Source of the DNA: [Eubacterium] yurii subsp. margaretiae ATCC 43715
Lineage (GTDB): Bacteria; Bacillota; Clostridia; Peptostreptococcales; Filifactoraceae
Assembly: GCA_000146855.1 (NCBI GenBank)
Contig: GL405246.1
Coordinates: forward strand, 712,480-776,479
DNA: 64,000 bases
Direction: 5' to 3'
Part shown: one piece after another, positions 25,780 through 34,765 of the stretch
How positions within the stretch are numbered: position 1 is the first letter of the stretch
Layout: each line of letters opens with the position of its first letter
The notes under the pieces: model-generated
Seen by the model: only the letters and a program-made list of their open reading frames with translations
Database searches by the model: none
What the model was told of the DNA's origin: nothing
Translations under genes and position numbers: made by a program

Positions 25780-25982
25780 TGTATTTTTTAAAAAATTTTA
25801 TATTATGTCTAATATAAGTAATTAACAGTTTTTTAGCCTTTAAAAGAAATATTATAATGGATTATTAAAGTTAGTTTTATTGAAAATTTTATTTTATAAA
25901 ACATATATTTTAGATTTGATTATTATAATAAATTATGTAAATATTTTATATTATGGTATAATTTTGTAATGGGGTGATTAAT

Positions 25983-26882
25983 ATGAAGGACAGCAGATTA
26001 TTTCGTATACTTTATTACATAATGGAAAAAGGAAGAGTGACAGCAAATGAACTTTCGGGAAAGTTTGAAGTCTCAGTTAGAACTATTTACAGAGATATAG
26101 ACTCTCTAAGTAGTGCCGGTATACCTATATATGCTCTGCAAGGCAAGGGTGGAGGTATAGAAATTGCCGAAGAATTCGTCCTTAGTAATTCACTGCTTAA
26201 TGAAGATGAAAAAAACTTGATAATGACATCACTTCATAATTTTGACGGCACAGGCAATATATTTGGGGATGGACTTTTGACTAAGTTGTCAGCTCTCTTT
26301 AAGGTGAAAAATACAAATTGGATAGAAGTGGATTTTAACAACTGGCAAAATAATAAAATCAAAGAAGAGACTTTTAATCTTTTAAAATCTGCAATATTAA
26401 ACAAAAAGATAATTTCATTTTCATACTTTGCTACCAATAAAAGTGAAACAAATAGAAGTGCAAAAGCTGTAAGACTGCTTTTTAAAGGACAGGACTGGTA
26501 TTTATACGCTTTTTGCCTACTTAGAAATGAGTTTAGATATTTTAAATTATCAAGGATTAAAAATTTGGTGATACTTCCAAGCAGCTTTGATGATGATTTT
26601 GAAGATGTGATACTGAAAAAAGAGATAAAATATGAAAAACTGATTCGTGTAAAGGTAAAATTCGACAAAAAAGTCGCCTTTAGAGTATATGATGAGCTAA
26701 GTCCTGAGATCAGAGAAGATGATGAGGGAAGTCTATATGCTCAAATTGAAATGCCAAGTGACTACAACTTGTATAGCTACATTTTTTCCTATGGAGATAT
26801 GGCAGAGGTATTGGAACCTGTAGAAATAAGAGAAAAAATAAGGGACATAATAGAAAAGATGAAAAATATTTATAAAATATGA
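25983..26882 (+). CDS. YafY-type HTH/WYL-domain transcriptional regulator
   Basis: 299 residues. The ATG at 25983 is chosen over an in-frame GTG at 25974 because GGGGTG sits 6 nt before it. Winged helix at residues 1-60 (RVTANELSGKFEVSVRTIYR), then the WYL domain with DWYLYAFCLLRNEFRYFKL near 175-195 and a C-terminal WCX-like extension. WYL domains bind nucleotides or other small ligands and often control stress or defence genes. Lies 228 bp upstream of the GyrI-like/ClbS-like pair, which it may control (inference); a family A repeat lies in between. Confidence 0.92.
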   Translation: MKDSRLFRILYYIMEKGRVTANELSGKFEVSVRTIYRDIDSLSSAGIPIYALQGKGGGIEIAEEFVLSNSLLNEDEKNLIMTSLHNFDGTGNIFGDGLLTKLSALFKVKNTNWIEVDFNNWQNNKIKEETFNLLKSAILNKKIISFSYFATNKSETNRSAKAVRLLFKGQDWYLYAFCLLRNEFRYFKLSRIKNLVILPSSFDDDFEDVILKKEIKYEKLIRVKVKFDKKVAFRVYDELSPEIREDDEGSLYAQIEMPSDYNLYSYIFSYGDMAEVLEPVEIREKIRDIIEKMKNIYKI

Positions 26883-26939
26883 CAAAAGGTGACAAGTTTT
26901 CTCCTGTATAATAAATTAAAGCATGCCTGTATAACTTTT

Positions 26940-27059
26940 TACACTAAATACCTATCAAAAAGATGTGTAATTTTAGTATAGCAAGATTATTGATAATCTG
27001 TAAAACGGATAATTTGCTAAAATAACAATCTTGGTATTATAAATGGTGATTAGTATAAA
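26940..27059 (+). repeat. Dispersed intergenic repeat, family A, copy 1
   Basis: About 120 bp matching 40361-40483 in the same direction. Shared blocks are CCTAT-AAAAAG, GATTGATAATCTGTAAAAC-like, and the end ATTATAAATGGTGATTAGTA. It lies between the WYL regulator and the GyrI-like gene. Confidence 0.7.
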
Positions 27060-27110
27060 TTTTAAAATAATATTTGATACTAAATTTATTATCTACAAGG
27101 AGAAGATACC

Positions 27111-27725
27111 ATGAAATACGAGTGGAAAAAACTTGAAAAAAATATCTATGGAGCAAAGCAAAAGGCGGAAGTAATTGAAGTGCCAAATCAAAAATTTATA
27201 ATGATTAGTGGTAGCGGTAATCCTAATATGGAAGATTTTTCAAACAGGGTGTCTGCTCTTTATTCCCTTGCCTACGGTATAAAGATGCTCTATAAGTCTA
27301 TAATGAAAGGTGAAGATGATAAAAAGTTTACAGACTTCACTGTATTTCCTTTAGAAGGGATATGGCAAGAGTGGGAAGAAGACAGAAGCGATAAGAGTAA
27401 ACTGAAATACAATATTATGATTAAACAGGCGGATTTTATCACAGAGGAGATATTTTTAAATGCTCTTAATACTGTAAAGAAGAAAAAGCCTAATGTCCTA
27501 TATGAGGAGATAGCATTTCATGAAATAAAAGGAGGAAAGGCAATTCAGATTTTGCATATTGGAAGTTACGATGATGAGCCACAGTCCTTTTTAAAGATGG
27601 ATGAACTTGCAAGTAAAGTAAATCTAAGCCGAATAAGTAATTCGCATAGAGAAATATATCTAAGCAACAAAAACAGGACTGCAGAAGAAAAGCTAAAAAC
27701 CATACTTAGATATGATGTAAAATAG
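27111..27725 (+). CDS. GyrI-like small-molecule-binding domain protein
   Basis: 204 residues; ATG follows AAGGAGAAG. The fold is that of GyrI-like/SBP_bac-type AraC effector domains: EVPNQKFIMISGSGNP near residue 25, YSLAYGIKMLYKS near 58, FPLEGIWQEWEED near 85, and ILHIGSYDDEPQSFLKMDE near 150. Stand-alone members are thought to bind or hydrolyse cyclic or aromatic compounds (some cyclopropanoid-hydrolase-like). In operon with the ClbS-like gene, 9 nt downstream. Function inferred as small-molecule detoxification. Confidence 0.85.
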   Translation: MKYEWKKLEKNIYGAKQKAEVIEVPNQKFIMISGSGNPNMEDFSNRVSALYSLAYGIKMLYKSIMKGEDDKKFTDFTVFPLEGIWQEWEEDRSDKSKLKYNIMIKQADFITEEIFLNALNTVKKKKPNVLYEEIAFHEIKGGKAIQILHIGSYDDEPQSFLKMDELASKVNLSRISNSHREIYLSNKNRTAEEKLKTILRYDVK

Positions 27726-27734
27726 GAGGGTAAA

Positions 27735-28277
27735 ATGCCAAGACCGACGACTAAGGAAGATTTAATAAGTGCAGCAGCTGAAAATTACAGAAAACTTAAT
27801 TTACTAATTTTAAATATGAAAGAAGAAGAATTAAACACTCCTTTTGACTTTTCTTCTGATGAAAAAAAGAAAGAGGCACACTGGAAGAGGGATAAGAATC
27901 TAAGAGATGTTTTAATCCATCTTTATGAATGGCATCAACTTATTTTAGACTGGGTAAAAGCAAATCAAAAAGGAGAAAATAAAGCATTTTTGCCTGAGCC
28001 ATATAATTGGAAAACTTATGGAGATATGAATGTAGAGTTTTGGAAGAAACATCAAGCCACATCTCTAAGCAAGGCTAAGGACTTGCTTGAAAAATCTCAT
28101 AGTGATGTTATGAACTTAATAGAAAATTTTTCTAACGAGCAACTTTTTTCCAAAGGTTTTTATAAATGGACAGGAGGAACTACACTTGGCTCGTATTTTG
28201 TAAGCAGTACATCAAGTCACTATGATTGGGCTATGAAAAAACTAAAGGCACATCAGAAAAATTGTAAGAAAAAGTAA
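27735..28277 (+). CDS. ClbS/DfsB-family four-helix bundle protein
   Basis: 180 residues. DinB-like four-helix bundle of the ClbS/DfsB (DUF1706) group: MPRPTTKEDLISAAAENY start, NLRDVLIHLYEWHQLILDW near 55-75, YNWKTYGDMN near 95, and the C-terminal SSTSSHYDWAMKKL. ClbS is known to hydrolyse the colibactin warhead and protect the producer; most relatives are uncharacterised. TAGGAGGGTAAA precedes ATG. Follows the GyrI-like gene closely, ended by a clear hairpin at 28350. Confidence 0.9.
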   Translation: MPRPTTKEDLISAAAENYRKLNLLILNMKEEELNTPFDFSSDEKKKEAHWKRDKNLRDVLIHLYEWHQLILDWVKANQKGENKAFLPEPYNWKTYGDMNVEFWKKHQATSLSKAKDLLEKSHSDVMNLIENFSNEQLFSKGFYKWTGGTTLGSYFVSSTSSHYDWAMKKLKAHQKNCKKK

Positions 28278-28349
28278 AAATATCACTGGATTTGTTTTAA
28301 TTAGAAAATTATATTTAAAGTAATATAAGGGTTTCTTACATGTTTTTTT

Positions 28350-28383
28350 AATAGCAGGTAAAATAAAAATTACCTGCTATTTT
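28350..28383 (+). terminator. Terminator of the GyrI-like/ClbS-like operon
   Basis: AATAGCAGGTAA (28350-28361) pairs perfectly with TTACCTGCTATT (28370-28381), 8-nt loop, T-rich tail. Confidence 0.85.
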
Positions 28384-28537
28384 AAGTCATTTGCAAATAA
28401 CTTAACTACATATTATAATGTTGTCATGCAATTAGAAAGTATATTAATTAATCTTATCTATTGATTTTTTTAAATCTATTAAATTACTTAATTACAAAAA
28501 TAATGAATTTAATCATTGAGAAAGAATGGTGTAAAAA

Positions 28538-29721
28538 ATGAATGAGTTTGAGAAGGAAATTGGAAAAGTGAGATTACCAGATGTATGCTTATCTAAAGGA
28601 AAAGAATACTTTATGGATCCAATAACAGGAAAATTGATATATAAGACACCTGAAGAAGTTGTGTGTCAAAAAATAATCAGTTTTCTTGTTAATAAAAAAA
28701 TGTTCCGCTAAATATGATAGAAAGATCAAGTTTCTTTAAGAAAAACAATAAAAAAGATGAGAGTTCTGGAATTATAATAAAATGGTTTTCAGAAGAGCAT
28801 AATAAGTTTTATCCTTTGACATTTATTGAGTGTAAAGCTTCTGGTGTAAGAATACTAGATAGTATGGTAAAAAGATGCAGATATTATGCAGAAAAAATAG
28901 GCGCTTACTATATGATAATAACAAATGGACAAGAATTTATAGTTGAAAAATATAATAAAAAAAGAAGTGCTATAATTAAACTATTAGATATTCCAAGTTA
29001 TAAGAAAATGTTAAAAGAGGACGCTGATTTCTCGAAGGTCAAAATTATTAAAAAACGTTTTTTATTTGATGAGTTGAGAGAAAATCAAAAATATTATACT
29101 GAATACGAGTTTAATGAAAATACTCCAAACAGATTTCTTTCTTTTTTGACCAATCTGTTTGAATGTTTTATGGATGTATCACATAAAATGCCATGTAAAA
29201 AATATAAGGATTTTGAAGTATTAAATGATTGTGATTTGCGTTGGTTGAGATGTGGGAATCCTATTGGTGGTTATAGAGGGATTTTTCGCACTATAGAAGT
29301 AAAACATAGGAAAATTAAAAAAAATATTAACTTATCTATTTTTGACTATGGTACTCATACTATTTTGGCAGTTTCCATCGAGGAAGAAAATAAAAAGCCA
29401 CACAATGCGCTTCAATATTCTATTGAGGAAAACTTAATTAAAGAAGGGGATAACTTTCACTTTTTTCATAGCGGTAAAATAACTGTTGGACATCTTGGTG
29501 CAAAGAAAATATCTGAACTAAAAGCATTTATTTCAAAAAAATATCCTTCTTTGATTGTTGATGATAAGATTTATTTAGGAACTTTAAAAAATAAAAAGCT
29601 ATTATATATGAATACACCATCCGTTGTAAAATTTGTTGAAAACTGTATATTATATGCTATTGCTCGTGATGAGTTTAGAGAAATAGTCAAAAGAAAAGCG
29701 AAATTAGGAGAAAAAAATTGA
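28538..29721 (+). pseudogene. Stand-alone HsdR_N-domain nuclease-like gene, interrupted by a frameshift
   Basis: Two abutting frames make one gene. Frame 1 (28538-28711) encodes 57 residues starting MNEFEKEIGK and running to TPEEVVCQKIISFLVNKK. Frame 2 continues as NVPLNMIERSS and includes the HsdR_N core (PLTFIECKASG with the ExK motif, then GAYYMIITNGQEF) to 29721. The break is at an A7 run (28694-28700); one extra A restores a ~395-residue protein. The C-terminal two thirds are unfamiliar. No hsdM/hsdS is near. Sequencing error, decay or transcriptional slippage are all possible. The usual catalytic Asp before ExK is not obvious. Confidence 0.75.
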
Positions 29722-29823
29722 GTAATTTTCTTGCCTAAACATAGTAAATCAAGGTATAATCAAAAATATAAAAATAATAATATATAGTCGTTGTAAGAAT
29801 ATAGTTATTGATAAGGAGAAAAG

Positions 29824-30303
29824 ATGAACTATAAAATAAGAGAAATAATGAAGACAGAGATTCCGCTGCTGGACGATTTTTTATATGAGGCTATATTCAT
29901 ACCTGAAGGAGTTACCCCTCCCTCAAGAGATATCATCAAAGGTGGAGCTTTACAAATTTATGTAAAAGACTTTGGAAAGCAAAAGGACGATATTTGCTTT
30001 GTAGCTGAAGTTGATGGCAGGGTAGTAGGTGCTGCATGGCTTAGAATAATTGACGATTACGGTCATATAGATGATGATACTCCCTCGCTTTCCATTTCTG
30101 TCTACAAAGAATATAGAAATTTAGGTATAGGAAAGTCACTTATAAAAACTACATTGGATGAACTCAAAAAAAGAGGCTACGAAAAGACCTCTCTTTCAGT
30201 ACAAAAGGCTAACTATGCTTCTGACATATATAAAAAAGTCGGATATTACGTGCATGAAGAAAGAGATGAAGACTATATTATGGTCTATGATTTGAAAAAA
30301 TAA
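29824..30303 (+). CDS. GNAT-family N-acetyltransferase
   Basis: 159 residues. Acetyl-CoA-binding motif A is visible as SVYKEYRNLGIGKSLIKT near residues 98-115, preceded by the beta-4 strand PSLSISV and followed by SLSVQKANYASDIYKKVGY. The N-terminal EAIFIPEGVTPPSRDII recurs in small clostridial GNATs of unknown substrate. AAGGAG lies 6 nt before ATG. Single gene. Confidence 0.9.
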   Translation: MNYKIREIMKTEIPLLDDFLYEAIFIPEGVTPPSRDIIKGGALQIYVKDFGKQKDDICFVAEVDGRVVGAAWLRIIDDYGHIDDDTPSLSISVYKEYRNLGIGKSLIKTTLDELKKRGYEKTSLSVQKANYASDIYKKVGYYVHEERDEDYIMVYDLKK

Positions 30304-30321
30304 GATTTTATGAATTTATAC

Positions 30322-30350
30322 TTGATTTTGAGTGAAAAATAGTGTATTAT
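30322..30350 (+). promoter_or_regulatory. rpsB promoter
   Basis: TTGATT (30322-30327), 17-nt spacer, TATTAT (30345-30350), about 125 nt upstream of rpsB. Confidence 0.6.
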
Positions 30351-30359
30351 ATTGTAGGA

Positions 30360-30476
30360 AAAAATTACACACACATCCTAAATTAGGTTGAGTCGAGTCA
30401 TAGTCTGATATACAGAAATATTTATAACTTGGTTTTGACATAAGGGATGTGGAGGATAAAACCTAAGGAGGACAAA
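30360..30476 (+). ncRNA. Candidate structured leader of rpsB (possible S2 autoregulatory RNA)
   Basis: CACATCC (30372-30378) can pair with GGATGTG (30445-30451), enclosing about 65 nt with smaller helices. The closing arm lies just before a GGAGG and the true AGGAGG of rpsB. S2 leaders that bind S2 protein are known in several phyla; whether this belongs to one of them is inference. Confidence 0.4.
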
Positions 30477-31226
30477 ATGTCAATAATAAGCATGAAACAA
30501 TTATTGGAAGCGGGCGTTCACTTCGGACACCAAACAAGAAGATGGAACCCTAAAATGGCAAAATTCATATTTGCTGAAAGAAACGGAATCTATATAATAG
30601 ATTTGCAAAAGACAGTTAAGAAGTTGGAAGAAGCTTATAACTTCATGACTGAAGTAGCAGCTACAGGAAAACCGATACTTTTCGTTGGTACTAAAAAACA
30701 AGCTCAAGATGCTATAAAAGACGAAGCTCTAAGAGCAGGTATGTACTATGTAAACGAAAGATGGCTTGGTGGTATGCTTACAAACTACAAGACTATAAAG
30801 ACAAGAATAAACAGACTTGTAGAACTTGAAAGAATGCAAGAAGACGGAACTTTTGACAAGCTTCCTAAAAAAGAAGTAATAGGATTGCTACAAGAAAAAG
30901 AAAAACTTGAAAAGAACCTTGGTGGTATCAAAGAAATGCCTGAACTACCTGTTGCAATGTTTGTAATAGATCCTAAGAAAGAAAGAATAGCAGTTCTTGA
31001 AGCTCACAAATTGGGAATACCTGTAATAGGTGTAGTTGATACAAACTGCGATCCTGATGAAATAGACTTCCCTATCCCTGGCAATGACGACGCAATAAGA
31101 GCGGTAAAACTTATAGTATCTGCAATGTCTCAAGCTATAATAGAAGCTAAACAAGGTATGATAGAAGAAGTTGAAGTTGATGAAGAAGTTACTGTAGAAG
31201 ACTTCCAACAACAAGAACAAGAGTAA
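30477..31226 (+). CDS. rpsB: 30S ribosomal protein S2
   Basis: 249 residues. Start at 30477 ([20 protein letters not shown]) is supported by CTAAGGAGG; an upstream in-frame ATG at 30447 is not. Family blocks: [31 protein letters not shown] and [25 protein letters not shown] split across residues ~180-205. Acidic C-terminal tail ([20 protein letters not shown]) as in other Firmicutes. Followed by a terminator and then tsf, the conserved pairing, here 426 bp apart. Confidence 0.98.
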   Translation: MSIISMKQLLEAGVHFGHQTRRWNPKMAKFIFAERNGIYIIDLQKTVKKLEEAYNFMTEVAATGKPILFVGTKKQAQDAIKDEALRAGMYYVNERWLGGMLTNYKTIKTRINRLVELERMQEDGTFDKLPKKEVIGLLQEKEKLEKNLGGIKEMPELPVAMFVIDPKKERIAVLEAHKLGIPVIGVVDTNCDPDEIDFPIPGNDDAIRAVKLIVSAMSQAIIEAKQGMIEEVEVDEEVTVEDFQQQEQE

Positions 31227-31652
31227 TACTTTAAACTGATATAAAAAATAAGGGGCAAGGGCAGGATGACTTCTTCCCGTCCCTTTTTTTGTGCATTGAC
31301 ACTAATTGCACTTATAATTATCATATTTGATTTTACAATAATCTTTTTTTATTATAAGATTATGAATTATCTAAAGATATGTTAATTTGTATAGTGGGTT
31401 GACTTTCAAATTATGTAAATATTAATGATAATTTAATTAATCAAAAAAATATTTCGCCTATTTATAGAGTAAATTTACTATAATTTTTATGAGAGCTTAG
31501 TGAAATTGCCTAAGATATTTTAAAATAAAATTGAATTTTATCATAATTGAGTTTTTTTATTTAAATTTGCAATTGTGATTTTGATGATATGCCGTAATGT
31601 AAGTGAATATCTACTACATACGGTTAATACTTACTGGTAAAGGAGAACTATA
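31227..31652. other. Intergenic region rpsB-tsf
   Basis: 426 bp, AT-rich, no gene. Holds the rpsB terminator and presumably a separate tsf promoter; TTGACT at about 31400 is a possible -35 but no good -10 follows. Confidence 0.5.
31250..31290 (+). terminator. rpsB terminator
   Basis: AAGGGGCAAGGG (31250-31261) pairs with CCCGTCCCTT (31276-31285) with an interior loop, followed by seven T. Confidence 0.7.
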
Positions 31653-32588
31653 ATGGAAATAACTGCTGCAATGGTAAAAGCCCTAAGAGAAAAAACTGGT
31701 GCAGGTATGATGGACTGCAAAAAGGCACTTGTTGAAACTGACGGTGATATGGACAAGGCTATAGATACACTAAGAGAAAAAGGTCTTTCTAAGGCTGCTA
31801 AAAAGGCTGACAGAATAGCTGCTGAAGGTCTTGTAGGAGTACATTCATCTGATGATTCAAAGAAGGTGGCTGTAGTTGAAATAAACTCTGAAACAGACTT
31901 TGTTGCTAAAAATGAAGAATTCAAACAATTGGTAAGCGACATAACAAAGATAGTACTTGATAAAGAAGTTTCTTCTTTGGAAGAATTGTTGAAGGCTGAT
32001 TTAAACGGAACTACTGTTGAAGAAGAAGTAAATACTAAGATAGCTAAAATAGGCGAAAAAATGACAGTAAGAAGATTTGAAAAAGTAACTGTAGATAACG
32101 GTGTGCTTGTTCCTTACGTCCACGGTGCAGGAAAGATAGTTTCTGTAATAAAATTGGAAACTTCTTCAAATGATGCTAAGGTTGTAGAGCTTGGAAAAGA
32201 CTTGGCAATGCAAGTTGCAGCTATGAATCCTAAGTATATAAGCGAAAAAGACATAGATCAAGACTATATAGACCACGAAAGAGAAGTATTGAAACATCAA
32301 GCTATAAATGAAAATAACGAACTTCCTGAAAACAAGAGAAAACCTGAAGAAATAATAATGAAAATGCTTGAAGGAAGACTTAAAAAAGAACTTAAAGAAG
32401 TATGCCTACTTGAACAAGCATTTGTAAAAGAACCTAAAAAATCTGTAGGTGATGTAGTAGAAGAAACTGCAAAGACTGTAGGAGCTCCTATCCAAGTAAC
32501 TCAAATGGTAAGATACGAAGTAGGGGAAGGTATAGAAAAGAAACAAGAAAATTTTGCAGAAGAAGTTGCAAAACAAATGGGAAATTAA
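31653..32588 (+). CDS. tsf: Translation elongation factor Ts
   Basis: 311 residues. Nucleotide exchange factor for EF-Tu. N-terminal UBA-like domain (ITAAMVKALREKTGAGMMDC, KKALVETDGDMDKAID) over residues 1-55, then the dimerisation-core blocks (VEINSETDFVAKNEEF near 75; AMQVAAMNPKYISEKDID near 190). ATG follows AAAGGAG. Full length; standard partner of rpsB. Confidence 0.98.
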   Translation: MEITAAMVKALREKTGAGMMDCKKALVETDGDMDKAIDTLREKGLSKAAKKADRIAAEGLVGVHSSDDSKKVAVVEINSETDFVAKNEEFKQLVSDITKIVLDKEVSSLEELLKADLNGTTVEEEVNTKIAKIGEKMTVRRFEKVTVDNGVLVPYVHGAGKIVSVIKLETSSNDAKVVELGKDLAMQVAAMNPKYISEKDIDQDYIDHEREVLKHQAINENNELPENKRKPEEIIMKMLEGRLKKELKEVCLLEQAFVKEPKKSVGDVVEETAKTVGAPIQVTQMVRYEVGEGIEKKQENFAEEVAKQMGN

Positions 32589-32601
32589 TATATGATTTAA
32601 G

Positions 32602-32634
32602 AAACCGTCGTACTTTAAAATACGACGGTTTTTT
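32602..32634 (+). terminator. tsf terminator
   Basis: AAACCGTCGTA (32602-32612) pairs perfectly with TACGACGGTTT (32621-32631), then TTT. Confidence 0.92.
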
Positions 32635-32700
32635 GAATTGCTGTTAAACTAAGTTTATATAATTGCTATGAGCTAATCTCTTTAGATAACAAAAAATGCT

Positions 32701-32722
32701 TATACTAATCACCATTTATATT
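32701..32722. repeat. Isolated terminal fragment of repeat family A
   Basis: TTATACTAATCACC plus ATTTATAT is the reverse complement of the right end of the family A copies at 27040-27059 and 40463-40483. Only the end is present. Confidence 0.5.
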
Positions 32723-32747
32723 ATCAAGTATTTATTTTAATAAGACA

Positions 32748-34100
32748 TTATAAATTATATTGATTTTCAAGGTTCTTCATACCTCTAATATAGAAAAACA
32801 AGACTATAAAAAATGAAACTGTGTCTGAAAAAGGAGCAGCATGTAATATTCCATTCAAGCCCCAAATGGAAGAAAAAATCATAACAGATGGTATGAGGAC
32901 AATTACCTGTCTTGTAAGATTTAATACCATTGCAATCTTAGGTCTTGCCGTAGCTTGAAAAAAGTTTGGTCCCATCGCAGAAAATCCGTTGAGAGGATAG
33001 CACATAAGCCATGTTTGCAAAAATACAGCCGATATTGCAATCAACTTCTCATCTTTTGTAAATAGGGCTGCAACTTGCGTGGAAAAAAATCTTGTAACTA
33101 TCCATCCAAAAGTTACTATTAAAGTTGAATAGATTATTGCAAGTTTTTGGGCCTCTCTTATTCTGTCATATTTCTTTGCACCGAAATTATAACTTACTAT
33201 TGGCTGTACACCTTGATTCAAGCCAATTACAGGCATAAAAAGTATACTTTGCACACTGTTGGTAATACCCATAGCAGAGATTGCAATATCAGAGCCATGT
33301 GTCATCAAAGATTTATTGAGTATTATATTTAGCAAACTGCTTGAAAGTTGAAATAAAAATAGAGGCATTCCCAACGATACTATATTTACAACAATTTTTC
33401 CCTTCAAAATGAGATTTTCTCTAATAATTTTATGAGGATTTTTCTTATTTACAAAATACGATAATGCCCACATAAATGAAACGAATTGCGATATTATAGT
33501 GGCGAATGCTGCTCCGAACATACCTATATTAAGTACATAGATGAAAATAGGATCCAAAAGCATATTTGTGCCTGCTCCCAAAAACATAGTCATCATAGCA
33601 AGTTTAGGCTGTCCGTTTGCCCTTATAAAGTTATTAAGTACCATAGATGATATTACAAAGGGAGTACCTATGAAAATTACTCGCATATATTCTGCTGAAA
33701 AAGGAAGTACTTCACTACTTGCTCCCAACATTTTAAGTATGGGGATGAGAAAAATTTCTCCTATAACAGCTATTGCTAAACCAAATATCATAGACAAAGA
33801 AAAAGAGTTACCAAGAGTCTTGTCAGCTGTAGCAAATTCTTTTTTTCCTAAATTAATTGAAAAAAATGTAGCACCACCTATACCGAACAACACACCTGTA
33901 GCTATCATGATAAGACTTATCGGAAATCCTATTGTAATACCTGCTATACCGTTTAGACCAAGGTTATGAGCATTTCCTATAAATATTCTGTCCACAACAT
34001 TATAAAGTGCACTTACCATCATTCCAACTATTGCAGGTATAGAAAATTTTATCAGCAAAGAGGATATTTTTTCACTACCTAAAATATTATCAGTTTTCAA
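32748..34100 (-). CDS. MATE-family multidrug/Na+ efflux protein
   Basis: 450 residues, twelve membrane segments. A TTG start at 34100 (MKTDNILGSEKI) is preferred: GAAAGG lies 8 nt upstream and the product then begins as MATE proteins do; an ATG at 34142 would add an unrelated 14 residues. Family blocks: LLIKFSIPAIVGMMVSALYN, FIGNAHNLGLNGIAGITIGF and the second-half QGVQPIVSYNFGAKKYDR. Probably exports cationic drugs or metabolites with Na+ or H+. Monocistronic. Confidence 0.93.
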   Translation of the reverse strand: MKTDNILGSEKISSLLIKFSIPAIVGMMVSALYNVVDRIFIGNAHNLGLNGIAGITIGFPISLIMIATGVLFGIGGATFFSINLGKKEFATADKTLGNSFSLSMIFGLAIAVIGEIFLIPILKMLGASSEVLPFSAEYMRVIFIGTPFVISSMVLNNFIRANGQPKLAMMTMFLGAGTNMLLDPIFIYVLNIGMFGAAFATIISQFVSFMWALSYFVNKKNPHKIIRENLILKGKIVVNIVSLGMPLFLFQLSSSLLNIILNKSLMTHGSDIAISAMGITNSVQSILFMPVIGLNQGVQPIVSYNFGAKKYDRIREAQKLAIIYSTLIVTFGWIVTRFFSTQVAALFTKDEKLIAISAVFLQTWLMCYPLNGFSAMGPNFFQATARPKIAMVLNLTRQVIVLIPSVMIFSSIWGLNGILHAAPFSDTVSFFIVLFFYIRGMKNLENQYNL

Positions 34101-34765
34101 AGCTATCATCCTTTCAAAGCATACTGATACTTTCTTAGACAAATTAACGTATATAATTTATACTACTTAGTATTTAGGATGTTATTCATTTTTATTTAAG
34201 GTTATAGATATACATGCTGGTAGTTTAGAGTTATATTTTATAAAAAATCAATATCTACTTACATTATACTATCATAAATAAGATAAATATTACAGAGATT
34301 TTAGGCAAAAAAATAATCTACCGGAAAATCAGTAGATTATTTTTTTTGTAATTAAATTAAAAGTTACAACACATAATGTTGATACAATAATGATATAACA
34401 AAAAAAAGAATATGTCAATATCTTGAAAAAGATTTTTAAATTTTTTGAAATATTTTAGTAATATTTCGGATATATTCATATTCTTTAATTCACAATATTA
34501 TAACTTTAATAAAGAAAAAATTCTTCATATTATCCGATTATTTCGATATTAATTTCAGTTTTTAAATTTTACAAGATAAATTATGCTATCAAAATTAGGG
34601 ATAATATTATTTTTAAATATTCATATTTTCCTTTTAAATCTTAAAAGTAAAATATGAGTTTGATATAAATATTATTTACAGATTTTCCTTTTTAACGTAT
34701 TTAGCAAAATAACTAAATAAAATATTATTTACAAATTATATAAATTTCAGTATAGAAAATGAAAG
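34101..34765. other. Intergenic region rsmG to MATE gene
   Basis: 665 bp, very AT-rich. Contains a strong hairpin at 34307-34347 and a direct AATATTATTTACA repeat around 34666 and 34721. No supportable gene. Confidence 0.5.
34307..34347. terminator. Bidirectional terminator upstream of MATE gene
   Basis: AAAAAAATAATCTAC (34307-34321) pairs with GTAGATTATTTTTTT (34332-34346), A and T tracts on both sides. Probably ends the leftward sseB-rsmG transcript, though 420 nt downstream. Confidence 0.8.
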
